Source: Rhodopseudomonas pseudopalustris (GTDB lineage: Bacteria; Pseudomonadota; Alphaproteobacteria; Rhizobiales; Xanthobacteraceae). Taken from it: a stretch of DNA of 64,000 bases. The notes below the pieces were generated by a model, which saw only the letters and a list, made by a program, of their open reading frames with translations, was not told the DNA's origin and did not search any database. Position 1 is the stretch's first letter. The number at the start of each line of letters is the position of its first letter. Positions 54,301 through 62,047 of the stretch are shown here, piece after piece. The position numbers were made by a program, and so were the translations under genes. The stretch covers positions 62,001 to 126,000 of the forward strand of contig NZ_FODT01000001.1 in the NCBI RefSeq assembly GCF_900110435.1, in the 5' to 3' direction.

Positions 54301-54617
54301 GACTTGGTGCCGACCAGGAAGCGGGCGGTGACCAACACCCGATCGTCTTCGGTCTGGCTGTAGACGTGCTCGACGCCGTCGATGCCCTTGACGATCGCCT
54401 CGAGCGGCTTGGTCACCAGCTCGACCGCGTCGGGGCCGTGCAGGCCGTCGGCGTTGATGCGGATGTCGACCATCGGCACGCTGATCTGCGGCTCCTCCTC
54501 GCGCGGGATCGCGGCGAGCGCGATCAGCCCGACGACCAGCGACGCCAGCAGGAACAGCGGCGTCAGCGGCGACTGGATGCTGGCCTTAGTCAGGCCACCT
54601 GAAATTCCGAGCTTCAC
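51390..54617 (-). CDS. RND efflux pump (AcrB/HAE-like)
   Basis: 1075 residues. Twelve membrane helices in two halves and large periplasmic loops. [21 protein letters not shown] opens the protein; [22 protein letters not shown] carries the paired Asp of the proton relay and [18 protein letters not shown] the second-half motif. Hydrophobe/amphiphile-type pumps export organic compounds; the substrate here is unknown. It overlaps the adaptor gene by four bases. Confidence 0.93.
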   Translation of the reverse strand: [1075 protein letters not shown]

Positions 54618-55615
54618 GGTTGCACCAGCCTGTCGCCATTGCGCAGGCCCGACAGGATTTCGAGGCCGTCGGGCATGTCGGGAGAGGGATGTTCACGGCC
54701 GCGCTGCACCGGCACCGCGATCGCCTTGCCGGGTTCGCCGAGCCGGACATAGTCGATGCCGAATTCGGTCCTGACGTAGCGCGACGGAATGACGAAGGCG
54801 GGACGTTCGCCGCCGGCGATCCACACCCGCAGCCGGTCGCCGACGAAATACTGGCCCAGCCCCTCGACGGTGGCGTCGGCGACGACGCGGCCGTCCTCGA
54901 TCAGCGGATAGACCAGATCGATGGTGCCGAACTTCGCCGCCAGGTCGCCGACCTCGGCGCCGTCGATCCGCAGCCTGTCGCCCTGCTTGAGCAAGCGCGC
55001 ATGGCGCTCCGGCACCCGCAACCGCAGTTTGTAGTGCTGTTGCGCCACGGAGACCACCGGATCGCCCGGCAACACCACCGAGCCGACCGTCACCATCTTC
55101 TTCAGCACCCGGCCGTCATCGGGCGCCAGCACCTGGCCTTCCTTGAACTGCTGCTGCACCACCGCGCGCTCGGCGGTCTTGGCGCGCAGCCCGTTCTCGG
55201 CGACGTTGAGCGCGGTGCGGGCCTCGTCGAGCTTGACGCGCGGCAGCGTACCGCGTTCGACCAGGCCGTTGATGCGGTCGAAGTCGATCTGCGCCTGCCC
55301 GGCTTGGGCCTGCAGCGCCTCGATCTGGGCGTCGAGCGAGCGCATCTGCAGCGCCAGCTTGTCGTCGCCGATGGTCGCGATCTCCTGGCCGCGGCTGACG
55401 CTGTCGCCTTCGCGCACCTTCAGCGTGATCACCGTGCCGCCGATCCGCGCGCGGGCCGGCACGACGCTGACGCTCTCGACGGTGGCGAACACCGCCTTCT
55501 CGTCGGCGATGGTCCGCGCCGCCACCGCCAGGCTGTCCGCCGGCGCCTGTGTCGCCGCAACGCCGAGCAGGATCGCGGCCAATGCGCCGCTCATGGTCCA
55601 ATCACGCATCTGCAT
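54614..55615 (-). CDS. RND efflux periplasmic adaptor
   Basis: 333 residues, starting one base after the ArsR stop (TGACATG). Signal peptide, then two lipoyl-like halves flanking a coiled coil (LRSLDAQIEALQAQAGQAQIDFDRINGLVERG) and a beta-barrel (RLRVPERHARLLKQGDRLRI). It connects the pump to an outer-membrane channel encoded elsewhere. Confidence 0.9.
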   Translation of the reverse strand: MQMRDWTMSGALAAILLGVAATQAPADSLAVAARTIADEKAVFATVESVSVVPARARIGGTVITLKVREGDSVSRGQEIATIGDDKLALQMRSLDAQIEALQAQAGQAQIDFDRINGLVERGTLPRVKLDEARTALNVAENGLRAKTAERAVVQQQFKEGQVLAPDDGRVLKKMVTVGSVVLPGDPVVSVAQQHYKLRLRVPERHARLLKQGDRLRIDGAEVGDLAAKFGTIDLVYPLIEDGRVVADATVEGLGQYFVGDRLRVWIAGGERPAFVIPSRYVRTEFGIDYVRLGEPGKAIAVPVQRGREHPSPDMPDGLEILSGLRNGDRLVQP

Positions 55616-55616
55616 G

Positions 55617-55958
55617 TCACGCCCTCGTCGATTTGGTTGCGGCGTTACCGCCGGGCTGAACCGGACAATACACCCGATACAGCGTGGTCAGGATTTCGCG
55701 CGCCGGCTCGCTCGCGATCGAATAATAGACCGTCTGGGCGTCGCGCCGGGCCGAAACCAGCCCGTCCCTGCGCAGCAACGCCAGGTGTTGCGACACGGTC
55801 GAGTCGCGCAAACCCAGCATCTCGGCGAGTTCGCCGACGGCGCGCTCGCCGCCGATCAACTGACACACGATCAACAGCCGATGCCGGTTCGACAGCGCCT
55901 TCAGCAGTTCGCTGGCGCGGTCGGCGGCGGCCTCCATGAGTTCGACCTGTATTTTCAT
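55617..55958 (-). CDS. ArsR-family regulator with persulfide-sensor cysteines (BigR/SqrR/YgaV type)
   Basis: 113 residues from the ATG at 55958; the open frame begins further upstream in AT-rich operator DNA. Winged helix with KALSNRHRLLIVCQLIGGE and LGLRDSTVSQHLALLRRDGLV. Two cysteines at 32 and 98 are 66 residues apart, the spacing of the reactive pair in BigR (42/108) and SqrR (41/107), which form a tetrasulfide with reactive sulfur species. It should repress until sulfide or persulfide appears. Targets are its own operon with the RND pump, and the divergent YgaP-like gene. Operator at 55966-55987. Confidence 0.88.
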   Translation of the reverse strand: MKIQVELMEAAADRASELLKALSNRHRLLIVCQLIGGERAVGELAEMLGLRDSTVSQHLALLRRDGLVSARRDAQTVYYSIASEPAREILTTLYRVYCPVQPGGNAATKSTRA

Positions 55959-55965
55959 AGTTGCA

Positions 55966-55987
55966 TATATACGAACATTCAAATATA
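55966..55987. promoter_or_regulatory. AT-rich operator candidate of the ArsR regulator
   Basis: TATATACGA-ACAT-TCAAATATA, an imperfect inverted repeat (7 of 9 pairs) in a very AT-rich patch, eight bases before the ArsR start and 58 bases before the divergent gene. Confidence 0.6.
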
Positions 55988-56045
55988 TCGTCAATGGCGA
56001 TTTCGCGTGGGCCAACGGCGCCCGCACAACCACAGGAGATACAAG

Positions 56046-56249
56046 ATGAATATCGATCAGACCGTGCTCGCCTTCGCCGGCACCGTGGTGCTGGTCAGCC
56101 TCGCGCTCGGCTGGCTGGTCAGCCCGTATTGGTTGCTGCTGACGGCGTTCGCCGGCTTCAACATGATCCAGGCATCGTTCACCGGCTTCTGTCCGGCGGC
56201 GATCGTGTTCAAGAAGCTCGGCGTGAAGAGCGGTAACGCGTTTTCGTGA
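56046..56249 (+). CDS. YgaP-like (DUF2892) two-helix membrane protein
   Basis: 67 residues, ATG preceded by CAGGAGATACAAG. Two hydrophobic helices, the second with the family pattern LTAFAGFNMIQASFTGFCPAAIVFKKLG. The same segment forms the membrane part of E. coli YgaP, a rhodanese regulated by the ArsR protein YgaV. Here the rhodanese domain is absent. Divergent from the ArsR gene and under the same operator region. Confidence 0.9.
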   Translation: MNIDQTVLAFAGTVVLVSLALGWLVSPYWLLLTAFAGFNMIQASFTGFCPAAIVFKKLGVKSGNAFS

Positions 56250-56443
56250 GGCCCGCGCTGGAACGGATACCCCTCATGGCGAGGAGGCGCGGAGCGCCGT
56301 CTCGAATCATGAGCTGTTCTGCGGTGCCGTGGAGCCGGCGCGCGGCATCCTTCGAGACGACCGGTCGCGCTCTGTGAGCGAGACCGGTCTCCTCAAGATG
56401 TGGTCGTGCTGGTTGATAAATGCGAGATGTTTGAGAGACGGGT

Positions 56444-56836
56444 TCAGCCCGCCGCCCGTCCGCAACTGCAATTGCAGCCGCCCTCTTCTTCCGCTTCGTC
56501 ATCGTGCGGCGCGGCCGGGGCGAGTGAACCGGCGAGATAGGCCTGCACGGCGGCAACCGGATCGGTCTCGGCGGTGGTGATGGCGCAGACGTCGCGCGAA
56601 GCCATCCGGCTGATGAAGCCGGGACCGGCGCTGCCCGCGATCACCACATCGACGACGTCGAGCGGGTGCGGGCCCTGCTCGCTGAATTCGTGAATCGACT
56701 GCTCCTTCGGCAGATCGAGACGCTGGATCTCTTGCGGCGCACGGCCCGGCGCGGCATCGAACACCAGGAAGCGGCGGGTCTTGCCGGCATGGCCGGTGAT
56801 GGTGCGGAAGTTCTGGCTGGCGACAGCGATCAGCAT
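56444..56836 (-). CDS. NifX/NifB-family (dinitrogenase Fe-Mo cofactor fold) protein with Cys-rich tail
   Basis: 130 residues from the ATG at 56836 (MLIAVASQNFRTITGHAGK). The fold continues with FLVFDAAPGRAPQEIQRLDL and VDVVIAGSAGPGFISRM, typical of NifX-like cluster-binding proteins. After an acidic EAEEEGG stretch it ends CNCSCGRAAG, a metal- or cluster-binding-looking tail. Function unassigned; nif genes are not in the window. It lies downstream of the Rieske gene on the same strand. Confidence 0.85.
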   Translation of the reverse strand: MLIAVASQNFRTITGHAGKTRRFLVFDAAPGRAPQEIQRLDLPKEQSIHEFSEQGPHPLDVVDVVIAGSAGPGFISRMASRDVCAITTAETDPVAAVQAYLAGSLAPAAPHDDEAEEEGGCNCSCGRAAG

Positions 56837-57001
56837 TGGGGGATTCTTTCGGCTGTGAGTGAAACGGGAAACGGCGCGCGTCATCACACGACCGCGCGAT
56901 GTGACACGCGCGGCGGCGGGCGATCACGCAGCACGGCGACCGCGCGGAAGCGCGGCGCCAGATCAGGTCCAATCAGTTCAGTTCGGACGTGACGTGTGGG
57001 C

Positions 57002-57535
57002 TCAGGTTTCGCCGATCAGGATCTTGTCGTCGGCGGTGAATTTGTACGGCACCAAAGCCAGATTGAGCGGCGCCGGCCCGAGCCGGATACGTCCCGACGA
57101 ATCGTATTGCGAGCCGTGGCACTGGCAGAACCAGCCGTCGTAATTGCCCTGATGCTCGGTCGGGATGCAGCCGAGATGGGTGCAGATCGCCGACACTACC
57201 AGCCACTGTTCGTGGCCGGGCTTGACCCGAGCCGAGTCCGGCTGCGGATCGCGCATGCTCTTCCAGTCCGCGGTCTGCGCCGATTCGACTTCCTTCGGCG
57301 TGCGGTGATTGATGAAGATCGGCTGGCCGCGCCAGAACACCTTGATCACCTGACCTTCGGCGAGCGGCGCGAGATCGACTTCAAGCGGGAAGCCGGCGGC
57401 GACCGTCGCGGCGTCGGGGTTGAGCTGCGACACGAATGGCCAGACCACCGCGGCGGTGCCGACCGCGGCGAGCGCGCCGGTGGCCAGATACAACACGTCG
57501 CGCCGACTGGGCTGCTCGGAAGTAATTGCGGTCAT
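57002..57535 (-). CDS. Rieske iron-sulfur protein (bc1-type), orphan
   Basis: 177 residues from the ATG at 57535. A Tat-type N-terminus (PSRRDVLYLATGALAAVG) also serves as the membrane anchor. The Rieske cluster motifs CTHLGC and CQCHGS and the closing GPAPLNLALVPY are intact, so it should bind a high-potential 2Fe-2S cluster as in ubiquinol-cytochrome c reductase. No cytochrome b or c1 gene follows: the next genes are NifX-like and a divergent YgaP-like one. It is either a second copy or a displaced petA. A PadR gene is directly upstream. Confidence 0.92.
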   Translation of the reverse strand: MTAITSEQPSRRDVLYLATGALAAVGTAAVVWPFVSQLNPDAATVAAGFPLEVDLAPLAEGQVIKVFWRGQPIFINHRTPKEVESAQTADWKSMRDPQPDSARVKPGHEQWLVVSAICTHLGCIPTEHQGNYDGWFCQCHGSQYDSSGRIRLGPAPLNLALVPYKFTADDKILIGET

Positions 57536-57617
57536 ATTCGTCTCCTGAATCTCGGCAGCCCCGGAAAGCAATCCGGGGGCGCGGCCGAATGTCCTGCGGG
57601 TCCGCCCGCTGTCGTCT

Positions 57618-58211
57618 CTAAACCCTGCGAAGCTCGCCCGCCGCGCGCGCGAGGATCGCGACGAGTTCGGCTTCGTTGTCCACGTCCTTGGCGACCTGAC
57701 GGATCGCCGCTTCGCGTAGATTGTCGAGCGCGGCGCGCAGCAGCGGCGGCAGATCGCCGCCGTCCGCGCCGCCGGCATGATTGTTCTGCTGGCGCATCAT
57801 CTCGCCGAACGTTGCCAGTCGCTCGAACACCGCGTCAGCGAGCGCGCGGTTGCCAGCGAGTTGATCGCGGCCGTCGTCGGTGATGACGTAGAGCTTCTTG
57901 GCGCCTTCCGGCTGTGCAACGACATGGCCCATCTCCTCGAGATAGGTCAGCGTCGGATAAACCACGCCCGGGCTTGGCGCATACCAGCCCGCAGTCCTTT
58001 CCTCGATCACCTTGATGATGTCGTAGCCATGCCGCGGCTGCTCGGCGATCAGCGCCAGCGCGATCAGCTTGAGATCGCCCTGCGCCAGCATCCGGCCGGC
58101 GCGGGTCATCTCGCCGCCGCCGAGGCCGCGCCCGCCGAGGCCGCGTCGACTCCAGCGACAGCCTGGCGTGCCGAAGCCGCAGCGCCGCGCGCTATTGTCG
58201 ATGCCGTCCAT
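57618..58211 (-). CDS. PadR family transcriptional regulator
   Basis: 197 residues from the ATG at 58211, with GAGAGG upstream. A Gly/Arg-rich N-terminal extension of about 40 residues precedes the winged helix (LIALALIAEQPRHGYDIIKVIEERTAGWYAPSPGVVYPTLTYLEEMG), then a helical dimerisation tail. Ligand unknown. Two palindromic operator candidates (58226-58237, 58263-58276) stand directly in front, so it likely represses itself and, through read-through, the Rieske gene 82 bases downstream. Confidence 0.92.
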   Translation of the reverse strand: MDGIDNSARRCGFGTPGCRWSRRGLGGRGLGGGEMTRAGRMLAQGDLKLIALALIAEQPRHGYDIIKVIEERTAGWYAPSPGVVYPTLTYLEEMGHVVAQPEGAKKLYVITDDGRDQLAGNRALADAVFERLATFGEMMRQQNNHAGGADGGDLPPLLRAALDNLREAAIRQVAKDVDNEAELVAILARAAGELRRV

Positions 58212-58225
58212 GCCGGAACCTCTCA

Positions 58226-58237
58226 AAGATATATCTT
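58226..58237. promoter_or_regulatory. PadR operator candidate, proximal
   Basis: Perfect palindrome AAGATATATCTT, 15 bases before the padR start codon. Confidence 0.7.
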
Positions 58238-58262
58238 GCGTACTGCCGCCGCGGCAGACTGT

Positions 58263-58276
58263 AAAGATATATCTTT
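58263..58276. promoter_or_regulatory. PadR operator candidate, distal
   Basis: Perfect palindrome AAAGATATATCTTT containing the same core; centres of the two sites are 38 bases apart. Confidence 0.7.
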
Positions 58277-58468
58277 CTCGGACGAGCGCCGCTGCGTCAA
58301 AAAGAGGCAGTGCGGTATAATGGTAGATAAATTAGGTGTTTTCAGTGGCTTACGGATTTGCGATTGATGCAGATCAAACGCACGAGCACTCAGAGACATA
58401 TCGTTGAAGCGGCTCGAAGGGCTGCCCGGCACCAGATTCGGTGGAGGACGGCGCTGCACTCGCACCTG

Positions 58469-58571
58469 GAGCATCTTCAGTTCTGATCGAACCAGAACCG
58501 AGGCTCCAAATCTTTGTTTTGATGGGTTTTCTTCAGGCGAACCGTCCCCCCTTCGCTCGAAAACGCCCTAA
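58469..58571. repeat. About 105-bp interspersed repeat, copy 2
   Basis: Diverged copy of 16707-16812: GTTCTGATCGAACCAGAACC at the left, GGGTTTTCTTCAGGCGAACCG in the middle and TTCGCTCGAAAACGCCCTAA at the right. The remaining bases of the 58277-58613 gap show no gene. Confidence 0.75.
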
Positions 58572-58613
58572 CGGTCGAAGGTCGCACAGTCAGGCCGACG
58601 GCAGGAGAAAGAC

Positions 58614-58814
58614 ATGTTCAAGATTGCAGTCCTGCTCTGGATCATCGGCGGCGCCACGCTCGCGGGAATGATGGTGATCGCCGTGCTGGCGGTGCCGAGC
58701 CTGTCCGAGCAGGCGATGATGTGGATTCCGCGGGCCGTCGCCGGTGGCTTCGTTCTGGCGATCCCGGTGTCGTTCCTGGTCGCGCGGATGATCGCGAACC
58801 CATCCACCCGCTGA
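58614..58814 (+). CDS. 66-residue two-helix membrane protein
   Basis: ATG at 58614 with AGGAG nine bases upstream. Two hydrophobic segments (KIAVLLWIIGGATLAGMMVI and AVAGGFVLAIPVSFLVARMI) with a short polar loop. No family recognised with certainty. It starts 42 bases after the interspersed repeat and converges on the TauE-like gene. Confidence 0.75.
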   Translation: MFKIAVLLWIIGGATLAGMMVIAVLAVPSLSEQAMMWIPRAVAGGFVLAIPVSFLVARMIANPSTR

Positions 58815-58900
58815 TCCGGCATCAGCGCTTCGCTGCACATCGCGGGGCCACGGCGTCTCATCGAGACGCCGCGCTCCGTGCGCAGCGGCGGGGCAGATTG

Positions 58901-59668
58901 TTAGTTCGCGCCCCGCAGCATTCCGATGAGGCCCTGTAGCACCAGCGCCGTCGAGACGACGAACAGCAGCACATAGGCGATCTTGTAGAACAGCCCGGTG
59001 GGCATGCGTCGTATCAGCCAGATCCCCGCGAAGTTCGCCACGGCGGCGAGCGGCAGCAGCGCGATCGAAGTCGCGACATTGGCGGCATTGAACTGCCCGA
59101 GCAGCAGATACGGCCCGATCTTCAACGCATTGAGGATCGCGAAGAAGATCGTGGTGGTGCCGACCAGCACCAGCTTCGGCAGTTGCAGCGGCAGCATGTA
59201 GACCTGATAGGGCGGCCCGCCGCCCTGGGTCATGAACGAGGTGAAGCCGGAGACTCCGCCCCAGAACACGCCGGCGGCCGTCGAGCCCTTCGCGGGCGAC
59301 AGTTGCGGCCGCAGCCAGACGTTGAGCACGAAAGCGACGCCAACGCCGCCGACGATCAGACGGACCACGTCGTCGGAGACGATCGACGCAGTCCACCACG
59401 CCACGCCCATGCCGATCAGCGCGCCCGGTAGCATGATCTTCAGGCTCCGCGCATCCCAATGGCGGCGATAGACGTAAAGCGAGATCATGTCCTGGCTGAT
59501 CAGAACCGGCAGCAGCAGCGCGGCCGCTTCCAGCGGTGGCAGGAACAGCGCCAGCAGAGGCGTCGCCGCGATGCCGATGCCCGAGAAGCCGCCCTTGGCG
59601 AGGCCCAGGAGGACAACCGCGGGAATCGCAGCGGCGTAGAACCAGGGGTCTAGGATGATCGACGACAA
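58901..59668 (-). CDS. TauE/SafE-family membrane permease
   Basis: 255 residues if it starts at the TTG at 59668 (LSSIILDPWFYAAAIPAVVL); GAGG lies just before. The frame is open to 59854, but the extra N-terminus is Pro/Arg-rich and unlikely. About eight helices in two halves; LLGLAKGGFSGIGIAATPLLAL and SGFTSFMTQGGGPPYQVYMLP are the family signatures. Members move sulfite, sulfoacetate or related anions. No sulfonate gene is adjacent. Confidence 0.88.
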   Translation of the reverse strand: MSSIILDPWFYAAAIPAVVLLGLAKGGFSGIGIAATPLLALFLPPLEAAALLLPVLISQDMISLYVYRRHWDARSLKIMLPGALIGMGVAWWTASIVSDDVVRLIVGGVGVAFVLNVWLRPQLSPAKGSTAAGVFWGGVSGFTSFMTQGGGPPYQVYMLPLQLPKLVLVGTTTIFFAILNALKIGPYLLLGQFNAANVATSIALLPLAAVANFAGIWLIRRMPTGLFYKIAYVLLFVVSTALVLQGLIGMLRGAN

Positions 59669-59975
59669 GTGACCTCGCGGTGGGACGTGAAAGACGGCCG
59701 GCGGGCCTGCGGGGATCAGGCGCAATGCTTGCGGCAGACTGCGCCGCCGCAAGCCGGACCGGACCACATTATCGCAACACAGGTAGCGCACCACCAACCT
59801 GCGCCAACCGGCCACAGTCCCGCGAACCGGGACCGGGACCGGGGGAGTTCGCAATTTTGAACGGTTCCGGCGGCCCCGGCGACCAAGGGATGCCGCGACT
59901 TGCGCGGCCCCTGCCGTATGACCGCGAACTCGGCTACGGTCGGCGTCGACGTTGTTTCATGGGGAGCCGCCAGTC

Positions 59976-60527
59976 ATGTGGATTTTTCTCGGCATCATCG
60001 TCGCGATCGCGGTGTTCGCGCTGATGACCTACAACCGCCTGGTGGCGCTGCGACAGCGCGTCGGCCAGGCCTTCGCCGACATCGACGTGCAACTCAAGCA
60101 GCGGCACGACCTCATTCCCAATCTGATCGAGACGGTGAAGGGCTACGCTGCGCATGAGCGCGGCACGCTCGACGATGTCATCAAGGCGCGTAACGCCGCG
60201 ATGTCGGCGCAGGGTCCGGGCCAGGTCGCCGCCGCGGAGAACATGCTGACAGGCGCCCTCGGCAAGCTGATCGCGCTGAGCGAGGCCTATCCGGACCTCA
60301 AGGCCAACGCGAACTTCCAGCAGCTGCAGTCGGAGTTGTCCGACATCGAGAACAAGATCGCGGCGAGCCGCCGGTTCTTCAACAACGCCGTGCAGGAGTA
60401 CAACACCGGCATCCAGCAGATGCCCGCCGCCCTGTTCGCCGCGCCGCTCGGCTTCACCCACAAGGACTATTTCGACCTCGGCGAAACCCGCAGCCAGGTC
60501 GAGCAGGTGCCGCAGGTGAAGTTCTGA
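59976..60527 (+). CDS. lemA: LemA family protein
   Basis: 183 residues from the ATG at 59976, with GGGGAG upstream. One N-terminal membrane helix (MWIFLGIIVAIAVFALMTYNR), then a helical bundle containing DIDVQLKQRHDLIPNLIETVKGYAAHE, the family hallmark. Function unknown; commonly paired with M48 proteases, as here with the gene 153 bases downstream. Confidence 0.95.
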   Translation: MWIFLGIIVAIAVFALMTYNRLVALRQRVGQAFADIDVQLKQRHDLIPNLIETVKGYAAHERGTLDDVIKARNAAMSAQGPGQVAAAENMLTGALGKLIALSEAYPDLKANANFQQLQSELSDIENKIAASRRFFNNAVQEYNTGIQQMPAALFAAPLGFTHKDYFDLGETRSQVEQVPQVKF

Positions 60528-60535
60528 GCGCCCGC

Positions 60536-60650
60536 GTCATTCCGGGGCGCGCGCAGCGCGAACCCGGAATCCCGAGGTGTTGGAAAGCGTTCTCTCACGT
60601 CGAGATTCCGGGTCTGCGCCGCTGAACGCGGCGCATCCCGGAATGACGTG
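60536..60650. repeat. CATTCCGGGGCGCGC-type palindromic repeat
   Basis: Large inverted element between lemA and the protease gene: GTCATTCCGGGGCGCG at the left and CGCATCCCGGAATGAC at the right, with inner GATTCCGGGT. Same family as 35010 and 38268. Confidence 0.75.
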
Positions 60651-60680
60651 GGTGGGTTGTGCCCAATTGGAGCGTGCCCG

Positions 60681-61874
60681 ATGGCCGCCTACGGTCTCTA
60701 TACCCACATCGCCGCGAACAGGACCCGGTCGGTCGTGTTGCTGATCGGGCTGTTCGGGCTGATCTATGTGCTGGTCTATGCCGGCGCGCTGATCGCCGAA
60801 GTCGTGCTCGACAGCGAGCGTTCGGTCGGTGAGTATCTCAACGCCGCCGCGGCCGATCTGGTGAAGGCGCTGCCGTTCGCCACGATCGGCGCGGCGTTGT
60901 GGATCGCAATCGCCTATTTCTTCAATCAGAAGCTGATCGACGCGGTCACCGGCGGCCGGACCGTGACGCGGCAGGAGCAGCCGCGGCTGTATAATCTGCT
61001 CGAGAACCTGTGCATCTCGCGCGGCATTGCGATGCCGAAGCTGAAGGTGATGGACTCCGAGGCGCTGAACGCCTTCGCCAGCGGCCTCAACCCGCGGCAA
61101 TACTCGATCACGGTGACCAGCGGCCTGTTGGCCAATCTCGACGATCACGAGATCGAGGCGGTGCTCGGCCACGAACTGACCCACATCCGCAACGGCGACG
61201 TACAGATGATGGTGATCGCGGTGATCATCGCCGGCGTGGTCGGGTTCTTCGGCGAGATGTTCTTCCGGATGTTCTTTCAGGGCGGCTTCCGGTTCGGCGG
61301 CGGCTCGGGAGGATCGTCATCCTCCTCGTCATCGTCGAGCGACCGCAAGGGCGGCGGCGCGATCGTGGTGGTGATCCTGGCGGTGGTGCTGATCCTGCTG
61401 GCCTGGTTCCTGTCGCAGGTGGTCAAGCTGGCGCTGTCGCGCTCGCGGGAATACCTCGCCGATGCGGGCTCCGTGGAGTTGACCAAGAATTCCGACGCGA
61501 TGATCTCGGCGCTGCGCAAGATCGAGAACCGCGGCGAACTGGAGGACGCAACCTCTGCGGTGATGGAAATGTGCGTCGACAACCCGCGCCAGGGCTTTTC
61601 AGACCTGTTCGCCACCCACCCTTCGGTGGAGTCGCGGGTGGCGGCGCTGGTGAAATTCGCCGGCGGCCGTGATCCAGGCCCGCTGGCGCTGCCGACGAAG
61701 CCCGCAGCGACCGACGCAGCCGCACACGATTCGACCACAGACGCGCCGGCGCCGGGCGGCGATCCCGCCGCAGCCGAAGCCGAAGCCGCGTCCCCCAGCG
61801 GCCCGTGGAGCGACGCAACGATGCCGCGCGCGAGGCCGCGATTCCTGCGCGGGCCGTGGGGCAAGCGGGTGTGA
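60681..61874 (+). CDS. M48 family metalloprotease, HtpX-like
   Basis: 397 residues from the ATG at 60681. Two N-terminal helices, then the zinc site GHELTHIRNGD with the catalytic Glu, a membrane helix pair, and the third ligand in SREYLADAGS. A Ser-rich loop (nine Ser in GGSSSSSSSSSDRK) and an Ala/Pro-rich C-terminal tail are extra. It probably degrades damaged membrane proteins. Partner of the lemA gene upstream. Confidence 0.93.
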   Translation: MAAYGLYTHIAANRTRSVVLLIGLFGLIYVLVYAGALIAEVVLDSERSVGEYLNAAAADLVKALPFATIGAALWIAIAYFFNQKLIDAVTGGRTVTRQEQPRLYNLLENLCISRGIAMPKLKVMDSEALNAFASGLNPRQYSITVTSGLLANLDDHEIEAVLGHELTHIRNGDVQMMVIAVIIAGVVGFFGEMFFRMFFQGGFRFGGGSGGSSSSSSSSSDRKGGGAIVVVILAVVLILLAWFLSQVVKLALSRSREYLADAGSVELTKNSDAMISALRKIENRGELEDATSAVMEMCVDNPRQGFSDLFATHPSVESRVAALVKFAGGRDPGPLALPTKPAATDAAAHDSTTDAPAPGGDPAAAEAEAASPSGPWSDATMPRARPRFLRGPWGKRV

Positions 61875-62047
61875 AACCGGCCCGCCTGCCGCCACCACCT
61901 CGCATCTGAACGAATTTGTTGAGATTGCCGCCATCAGCGGGGCCGCCAATTGAATTATCCCATGTTTCTGCCATGTTCGCGCCCAAAGCAGAGGCCTTGC
62001 ACCGCGATGCGCGGTGGGGGATCAAACCGGGCCCGAAAAGGAATCTC

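Noticed and set aside
51384-54602. 1072-codon open frame on the plus strand
   Set aside because: It is antisense to the RND pump gene across its whole length, rich in Arg, His, Gln and Asp as GC-rich shadows are, and has no recognisable domain.
56880-56906. TGTCACA on the minus strand, possible ECF41 promoter for the NifX-like gene
   Set aside because: No CGTC follows at 16 bases; the sequence there is TGAC.
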